Shown one piece after another: positions 56,547-64,000 of a stretch of DNA of 64,000 bases. The notes under the pieces were generated by a model. That model was given only the letters and a program-made list of their open reading frames with translations, made no database searches and was not told the origin of the DNA. Source of the stretch: Pestalotiopsis fici W106-1 (lineage: Eukaryota > Ascomycota > Sordariomycetes > Amphisphaeriales > Sporocadaceae); assembly GCF_000516985.1 (NCBI RefSeq), contig NW_006917099.1, forward strand, positions 1,070,685-1,134,684, written 5' to 3'. Every line of letters starts with the position of its first letter. The stretch's first letter is position 1. A program made the translations under genes and the position numbers.

Positions 56547-59500
56547 AAGAAGTTGAAAAGGAATAAACAACTTTAGAGGAAACAGGGGAATACTCCAGGC
56601 ATTGTCTGAAGAGCTCCCCTCAACCCAAGATCATGACGAGGGTCTAGAAAGCCATTCAAAGCCTCTAGAACTTTAGTCTTAAGGATAATACGATACCCCA
56701 ATTTTCACATAGCAGACGTACTTGAAATTTTGATGCTGCCCCTCCTGTGAACAATCCGTCCAAACATTGCATGGCCACAACCAATTAACTTGGACTCGTC
56801 AAGTTGGAGGGGGCCAGAAATCCAGGCTCAGGGGCGGCGACACGTGCAAGCGACGGCCCTTGCCGCTGCACAGCCTTCGAGGGGGGTTGAAGAATTCTGG
56901 TAGGAGTATTCTTTTGGTCCAAAGTAAGCCACAGGCCAGCAATCTTGAGGGCATGTCTGCATGGTCTTTGGCAACAGAAGCAGCATTTCAAGCTCTTCTC
57001 CACACAGGTTGGATAGACTTGTCATATAGTTATCGAATATCTACATGTTCCTCTGCCCTGTTTACGAGGTTGATCTTTGTGGGCAGTGAAGGAAAAGGAA
57101 AAAAAAAAAAAACAATCGCCAAGCCCATTCGACTATTTGTGGGCTTTGGCCAAACTCGAGCGAAATTCTACATGATCCTCATGTGTATGCGATCGCGCAC
57201 CTGGCGGGCCTGTAAGCAGAATTGCAGATGGCAAAGCAGAAAATAGAACGATCATGTACGATCGGTGTCCGTCCGTATCGCCGTCGGTAAAAGAGCATGT
57301 GCCAGCTCACTGCATCTAGGCTACTACCCAAGGAAACCGCAGCTCGTTCATCGGGGGTTGACTTGGCTTTCTGCTTGTCCCTTGTCCCTCGCCAAAATAG
57401 GACAGTGGCCCAAGGAATTTCATATGTAAGATCGTGTGGCAGTCATCGTTCATCATACGATGGTATCATGTGCCACCGCTCTCATGAGTATACAGTACCA
57501 TGTAGGAGATTGGAGTTTTGCGTTGAGTCAGTCATGAATTATGAGAAACTTTTGACAGACCGAATTGGATTTAATCCACTCTGACAAGGCATAAGATGAT
57601 GCATTGCCTAGAAAAAGAGGCGAGGAGTTGTAATCTGTAGGCCGATTCTCTATTGTTGCCTGTCCGTGCCTTTGGATGAGCCCGAAAAGCTACATTATTA
57701 GTATCGTACTAGTAGCTAATAATGTGACAGTTAACCCAAGAGCGATCGACATTGGAGAGCCCACCCGGTGGTGCAGGCTTGCGTCACTGGTGTCCCAGCT
57801 GCTGACTTCAGTATGACTCAACAGTCAAACGTTGTATACAAGATGCAGTATGGCGGCAGTCCATCCGGTGGGTCGGTAGGGCAAGAAAAAAAAAGGAAGA
57901 AGGAAAACGAATGGGGAATAGTATGCAGAAATCGAGTGGCGATTGCTTGGGGAGAGGGCAAAAAGGAGGGTGGGCGTTTGCAGCTCTATTTACCAATCGT
58001 CTCAGACCTTAAAAGGAGGGAGAACAGAAAAAATCTTAGCTGGGATACTCGATTGGGTGTGTAGCAGTTAGGTGGTGCGTTGCGACTAATGTAAGGCGAC
58101 TCGTTTCAATGCTTGCAAGTTTCGCTGGAAACGCTGGAAAAGTAGAAAGAATGGCTCAGAAGAGATATTTTCCTTACCCGATCTCTGGTAATAGATGTTC
58201 TGGGTGACTATTGGAAAATGGATTTGCTGGCATAGCATTATGAGCTATACAAATGTTTGAACAGCCTGGGAACCGAATTCCTGAACGTCTGGGGGAATCA
58301 TATGCTTGCTGTCTAGACTGGCAATGAAATATGATGGAGGGACAACCGTCGCTAGCCTGGCATCGTCTAAAGTTTACGGACTCTACTTCGTACTTACGAA
58401 ATTCCCGAGCTGCCCAGAGCGTCGGGAGTTGCGCATCCCGCAAGGGAGATCAATCCTCAGCGTCGTTGCGTCCTTTGAGTACTGTGTAGATGTCGAACAA
58501 ACGTTCGGCATTTTCAAAGACGTGCCTGCAGGTTTTGCATTATATGTCATCAGCTTGAAAGCAATTCCCTACCTTGTAGATAATCAAATTACGTTTTGTG
58601 ACAGAAAGACACACAATTTTATATACTTTTCTGTCTAGTAAAGCATTATCGAAAAAGTAGACTGGAAAAAATCATGTAGCTCGGCACGGCAGGGGGCTCT
58701 TCCGGCCAGGCCTTTACATTAATTTGTGTGGTGATATTAGGACGCGAATGTATGTTGCACACGCGTTGATGGGACTCTAGCACGCTACACCACGGGCTAC
58801 GTATATTGGTAGCTTATATGAGTTTCTTATTATATAGCTACTAGGTATCTACCGACGAAGGGGGTAGCTCCTAAATGACATGACCATTAGATTGCAACTA
58901 AACCACAAGTTGAAGGAATTCCAAGCAATATTATTTTCGTGGAAAGACGAAGAGTTCCCCGGGTCTTTGGGCGATTTCCCCAGGAACCCTGCGAGTAGAC
59001 ATACATGCCTACTTTAGACGTTACAATGTGCGAGACGGTTTTCTTCGGAGCGCTACGTCCGCAGCAGTGCATCCAGGAAATCTTTTCTCTACTCTTAAGT
59101 CGAGATTCAAGCAAGCGAGGCTAGGGTACCTGCCTACGGGCTATGTGCAGACTTTGTCCATTAATGTAGATGAGGAACGTATCTTGTCGCGTGGGAGACA
59201 TGGGTGGTATCGCTGGGCATACCACAAGTTCGGGGTGGTGTTTCGAAACACGGTCTTTGGTCCGGTATGAGTACAGTGCGTACATATGATCGACAAAATC
59301 CGCGGCAGCCTTTTTCTGATTGCTTATATGATGGATGGCAACACCACATCCTCGAGCACTTCGACTCTTTAGCTAATTCATTCGTCTGTCAAATGAACAA
59401 TGAAGGATGGCGGACATGGCTTTTCCCACGTCTACATGCGATTGATCGGATTTCGGATGCAAATACTAACATGGCAAAAATGCCATCTTTCAAATAAGCA

Positions 59501-59677
59501 TAATCCCCAAACATAAACTCAACATGAACCCCTAAAATCTTGTGCCCCCAAGAGATTTCTCACCGAAAAGCAAGGGACTCAATCAAAATAGACATGACCA
59601 GCCCACGGAGGTATGCTAACAAGTTGCCAGAGGTGTTGAAGAAGCGATTCGGTGTGTATTTGACAAATCCGAAGCAG

Positions 59678-59701
59678 TTTTTTTTTTTTTTTTTTTTTTT
59701 T
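59678..59701 (+). repeat. T(24) homopolymer
   Basis: An uninterrupted run of 24 T residues in the eIF4G upstream region. Runs of this length are nucleosome-excluding and prone to length variation and sequencing error. Confidence 0.9.
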
Positions 59702-60758
59702 GGAACCTACTCAACCTACACCTGAAAACCTACCTAACGTGCAAGCGTAATAAACGTACAGAGCACCTCGGAGGTAGGAGGTACTTTCAACGTTTCATTT
59801 TCATGCTCGGCGCATCGAATTGAGCCTGAGGTATTCCTACTTACCTAGTAGCTACCAAGTCCACCAGACACTCAGATTCCTTCGTCTGTATGTTTTCCAA
59901 TTTATTTATTTTTCTGAAGGTGACTTTGGCTCCAACACGATTGGCAGACTTGAAAGTAGTTGGGTCCGGCCGGGAGGACGAATAGCTGCAAAAAGGTCGC
60001 GTCTTGGAGAAAAGCTAGGCAAGGTACGAGCTACAAAAGTAGGTAGATTATGGTCAGGCTGCGAGCATCGGCGCACGGTTGATGCTCAGGCTCATTCACA
60101 GCCGGCCCCAGAGCGAAGATCCGATGGACCTACCTAACGCAACATCCATGGATATGTGTATATGGACATGGAAATCCAAAGCATCGATATCTGATTGCCT
60201 ACTTCCGTACCTGAATGCATGAAAGTGATCGCTACCAACATGGACAACCTAGCTGGTGGTACTGAACAAGGCAGGATACTCCTACTGGCCATACCTAGGT
60301 AGGAAGACAGAGTTTGTAGGCAGACTCTTTTTGGTACTTTGCATGTGCCAAAACCTCCAGGTAGGTAATGTGGCTTGCATCTGTGTGTTGAGTCTCTTGT
60401 CTGGCTATGACTGTTTTGCTGACCGCCAAGCTTTTTGACTCAACGGCCCGAGACTCATTGCGTCTTGTTTTGGGTGCAAAGGGTCATGGCCGACAAGGTT
60501 CTTCTTTGATGGAAATTAAACGAATGCATCAAGGTTGGCGCATTATTGAATCGAGTGGGAAAGAAAAAGAAGTGCGCTGTAGCGATGAATCTCGGGTGAC
60601 AAGATTGAGGAGGAAAAAAGAGGCAAGAAGCCAAGATGTCGAATGTACTTTGCCATAAGTGTCTCGCGCTGGTAGTACATTAGATCTTCCGGCATCAGAA
60701 TTTAGGTGCGCTCCGTGCCAATCTTCGCGACCGGGGGTGGACACACCAAGCCAGGCTC

Positions 60759-60783
60759 TTTTTTTTGTTTTTTTTTTTTTTTT
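60759..60783 (+). repeat. T(8)GT(16) homopolymer tract
   Basis: A 25-base T tract broken by one G, about 1.24 kb before the eIF4G start codon. Poly(dT) tracts are common in fungal promoters, where they keep chromatin open. Confidence 0.85.
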
Positions 60784-62023
60784 AATGAGGAGTTTGGTGG
60801 AGTCGATGCCTTGGGGACGTGTGGAATAGCGCACGCGTTTGGGCAGTACGTAGGAGAACGGATTACAGCATCTAGCGATGACACGCCAGCGTTTGTGAGC
60901 CACTGAAGGAGAAGACGAGCGAGCGCTGACCCACCGGGGCTAAGATTGTGGGTGTTTTTTTCCCGTCCAACAAGTACCTACCTGCTACCTACCTTGCCCA
61001 CTACTGGGCTCGCCTACCAGACTTGACCTGGGTCGACTGGTCAGTGGTAGCGGGAAGGCCTAAAGTGGAACCCACCCAGTTGGCCTGCCAGCTTTCCCAG
61101 CCCTTCCATCCACCTTTGGAGAGCGGTCCCCAAATTTTTTTGAAAAAAAGTTTCTCCTCCTTCACCACCCACGATCACTTTACGTGACTGACCAGAGGAA
61201 CCCCATCCCTTTAGGTCTCTTTTTTTTCTTTTCTACTCGTTGTATTTTTCATCGAGGTAGAAGAATTACGTCTTCCTCTGTATTCATCTCAGAGAAGACT
61301 CTCCTCCCCACTCTTGTACTTCTATTCTCCTCTCCTCCCCGAGACGAGATCTTCCTGAAGTCGACCGGAACGAGACCCTCCCCCGTCTGCGCTTCTGTCT
61401 GGAATCATCACCACGTTGTTTGATTCCTCACAGACGACTCGCGACCACCCTCAATCGCAATCCACCTCTGCAGTGAAAGTTGGCATCTCATCACAGATCG
61501 CCAGCCGCCGATTTCTTTTCTGCGCATCAATTCACCGCTGCGACAGTAATTTGGTCTTTTGATACCCATCCGTCTGGTTCGTTGCCTTCTGTTTCCACTT
61601 GCAGGACTCATCGAACATCTTCGCACATCCACGACTCACCCTCGCGGATTGCTCTGTTTGTTTCGATTATCGCAACTCGGTGTGAATAATCTGCTCACCA
61701 ACAAGAAGGAAAGGGAAGCCATTTGGCGCGGAAAACTCTAATTTAATCGCACGAGAAGGATTTCTATTCTCCCGATACTTGAGAGTTTCGGCATCCATTC
61801 ACTTCTGAAGCACATTGTTCATCAACATTCGAATTTGATATTCGACTGTTCACCAGATCCAGCAACAATCAGTCTGCAGACTATAATAGTTTGGAGGATC
61901 CTAATTTTCTTACTCGGGCAAAGCAATCTTCGCATTTCCCGACCACAGAAGATTCCCTTCGATCAAATCACGAAAGCTCAACTGAAAAGGCACAAGTCTG
62001 CGCGTATCCTCAAGACGTCACAT

Positions 62024-64000
62024 ATGACTTCCACGTCCAACCAGCAAACACCCGCCAACGCGTCCACTGCCCCGAACGGTTCTTCTCCATCGTACGCATC
62101 GGCTGCTTCTACTCAAAAGAAGCAATCGACGCCCATCGTTGCTGGAGGTTCTTCCACGCCTACCATTGTTTCCGGTACCTCGCAACATGCGAAGTCGGGT
62201 TCTGCCTCGCAAGTAAACGGTCGTCCCATCATGCCCGCAGTTCCTACCGTTGCCCCTGCTGTGGCAGTCGGCACTAACGGAGATAACCATGCTCGAAAGC
62301 CCTCTGTCACCGTAGGTGGCAACAACAACAACTACTCTGCCAACGGAAACGCCGGTAAGATCCAATTCGGCTTCTCGGCCTCGCCTGCTGTTTCGCACAG
62401 CACCCCTCAAGGTGGCAGCGCTCCCATCGCTATCCCGAACTCCAACAACAACGCTCGGGTGCCTTCTCCGCAGAACTCGCCGTCACCCATCCCTCAGCCT
62501 TCAGCTAGCGGCGGCCGTCCCCCCTCCAGCGCTCAGTCTGGCAATGTCACATTCGGCAGCTTTGGAGGCAACGGTGAGGTAAGGATATATATCCCATCCC
62601 TCCATCCTACGCTTGATGTTAACATGATGTAACAGACCCACATGCGCCGTACCTCGGCCGCTTCGCAGAACCCCTCGCACATCCGCAACGAGTCTTCCCA
62701 GTCCATGGCCAACGATCCTAGCAACCAGGGCGTTCCTGCTCAGGGTGGACCCCCCGGCCGTGGAGGATATCACCCGGCAGGTCGCGGACGCGGTGGCTAC
62801 AACCCCAACTACAACAGCCACAACCAGATGGGCTACCCGCCCAACGGATCTCCGGCCTACCGCCAAAGCCATCCCGCACAAGGTCGAGGCACCATGGCAC
62901 CCGCCTTCCAACCCCGTGGAAACTTCAATCCTGGAACACCGCCCATGAACCGCGCCAGTCCGGCTTTGCCTGCTGCCATGCCCGTCCCTGGGACTGCACC
63001 TTACTACTACCAACCGCCCATGGGCGGACCCATGCAAAACGTAACGTCTCCCCCCACTCGCAACTTTGAGTATAAGAACAACAAACCGTACAAGCGGAAA
63101 AATCAACGCAGCCGTGATGGAGAGAAGTCTTTCAACCCTCGGCACCGCTCTCAGTCAAACGACTATGCCAGAGAAGGTGGTAAACCGCGACGCTTCAACA
63201 ACAAGCGCGCAGACAATCACTTTCTCAAGGACATGGTGCAGGATGACGCTCGTTGGCATGGCCAGTTGCCAGCAGAACGAGGAGAGCGTGTTGATACTAA
63301 CCGAAATTTGAACATGCCAATGTGGCACCGCCCTCCCATGGGCTCTCACTTCCCTCCTATGAGATCAACACATATGCCAAGTAATTTTGATCCCTCGCTA
63401 ACAGGTCACAACAAACAGCAAGGTTACTACGGACCCCCGGGTACATTCGATCCGCGTGCTATGCCACAACAGTACATGTACAACATGCCACAGCCGCACT
63501 CTCCGGGCCCGAACTTTCAAACTCCCTACACTGGCCCTCCTCCGGCCTTTGTACCTCAGCCCATGTCCCGTACTCAATCGCAGGCCTCGGAGACTCGACC
63601 AACTTCTAGCACTGGTCAGACCCCCCAGCCGGTCAACCCTCAACTTAACAAACAGGCTCCACTTGTTGCTGCATCACCTCAATTTGTGAAGCCAGTGAGG
63701 AAAAGCGGCGCCATCACCATTCGCAATGCCAATGGTGAGGCTGTAGACTTCAACGCTCTCAAGGCACCAGCTTCTCCGGCACACAGCGCCCAGTCAAAGA
63801 CACCACCAGTTATTGCGTCGACCCCCACGCCGCCTCCAAAGTCGACCACACCAAAGGTGAACGCTCCAGCTCACAACCGAACCGACAGTGCCGCCACAAA
63901 GACTTCGGCCGAGGTTCAAAACGAGTTCAAGGAGAAGATTGCTCGACAGATGGCTGATGAAAAGGCCAAGCAAGAGGAAGCCAAGGCCGCTGAAACCAAG
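62024..64000 (+). CDS. Translation initiation factor eIF4G, N-terminal part (runs off window)
   Basis: Exons 62024-62578 and 62636 to beyond the window; the frame is still open at 64000. I chose the ATG at 62024 because MTSTSNQQTPANAS matches the usual fungal start; an upstream in-frame ATG at 61835 adds an unlikely segment. The visible ~640 residues are the disordered N-terminus: Ser/Pro/Asn-rich blocks (KIQFGFSASPAVSHSTPQ, ARVPSPQNSPSPIPQPSASG), an RGG-type block near 235 (GRGRGGYNPNYN), a basic stretch at ~325-400, then QPMSRTQSQASETRP and the conserved block SGAITIRNANGEAVDFNALKAP...TPPVIASTPTPPPKS. The eIF4E-binding motif and MIF4G domain would lie past the edge. The protein bridges eIF4E, eIF4A and poly(A)-binding protein on mRNA. 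Confidence 0.88.

Larger units (their letters stand above)
56397..62023. other. 5.6-kb non-coding stretch between THO1 and eIF4G
   Basis: No supported protein gene. It begins with a purine-rich tract just after THO1. It contains two long T runs, repeated CCTACCTA/TAGGTAGG words from ~59.7 to 61.0 kb and, from ~61.13 kb on, a pyrimidine-rich stretch typical of promoters and leaders of strongly expressed fungal translation genes. Many short upstream ATGs occur before the eIF4G start. Confidence 0.5.

Noticed and set aside
61835..62023. Upstream in-frame ATG as the eIF4G start
   Set aside because: The added 63 residues are unlike fungal eIF4G; the ATG at 62024 gives the familiar MTSTSNQ start.

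Overview
The window is nuclear DNA of a filamentous ascomycete, most likely a Sordariomycete and possibly Hypocreales. Genes are compact and carry short GT-AG introns (45-75 bp). The gene set is fungal: LYS2-type aminoadipate reductase, a UstYa/DUF3328 protein, an AcuF-type C2H2 protein, eIF4G, THO1 and the Aquarius helicase. Species cannot be fixed from the sequence alone. I found no tRNA, rRNA, intact transposon or CRISPR array. Exon joins were worked out by hand from splice consensus plus continuity of conserved protein motifs.

Layout. 1-8.1 kb: one conserved uncharacterised gene (3121-4698) in long non-coding flanks. 8.1-16.1 kb: an accessory, immunity-like island. It holds a minus-strand C2H2/HEAT-like repeat gene with an apparent frameshift, a plus-strand gene joining a DUF7580-like N-terminal region to an intact subtilisin-like protease (12051-14820), and 412 bp downstream a gene for a gasdermin-like protein (15233-16114). 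17.2-25.2 kb: secreted GH105 hydrolase, UstYa-like protein, luciferase-family flavin monooxygenase and a Vba/Fnx-like MFS transporter. 25.7-34.3 kb: LYS2, a secreted arylsulfotransferase-like gene with an apparent one-base frameshift, and an orthodox aquaporin. 37.3-43.2 kb: a secreted LVIVD/choice-of-anchor-B-like protein, a DWF1/DHCR24-like FAD oxidoreductase and a mucin-like, N-glycosylation-rich surface protein whose signal peptide lies on two small upstream exons. 45.7-56.4 kb: a CorA-like metal transporter, then Aquarius and THO1 diverging from one shared promoter. THO1 carries a C-terminal guanylate-kinase-like domain. 56.4-64 kb: a 5.6-kb non-coding stretch leading into eIF4G, which runs off the window.

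The most interesting system is the protease/gasdermin pair. It has the arrangement known from Podospora het-Q2/het-Q1, in which a subtilisin-like protease clips the C-terminal tail of a gasdermin-like protein and triggers regulated cell death in heterokaryon incompatibility. Here the protease keeps all catalytic residues and carries a large N-terminal region that may act as a sensor. The gasdermin-like protein ends in an acidic tail that would suit a removable inhibitory segment. The pairing is read from gene order and motifs and is not proven.
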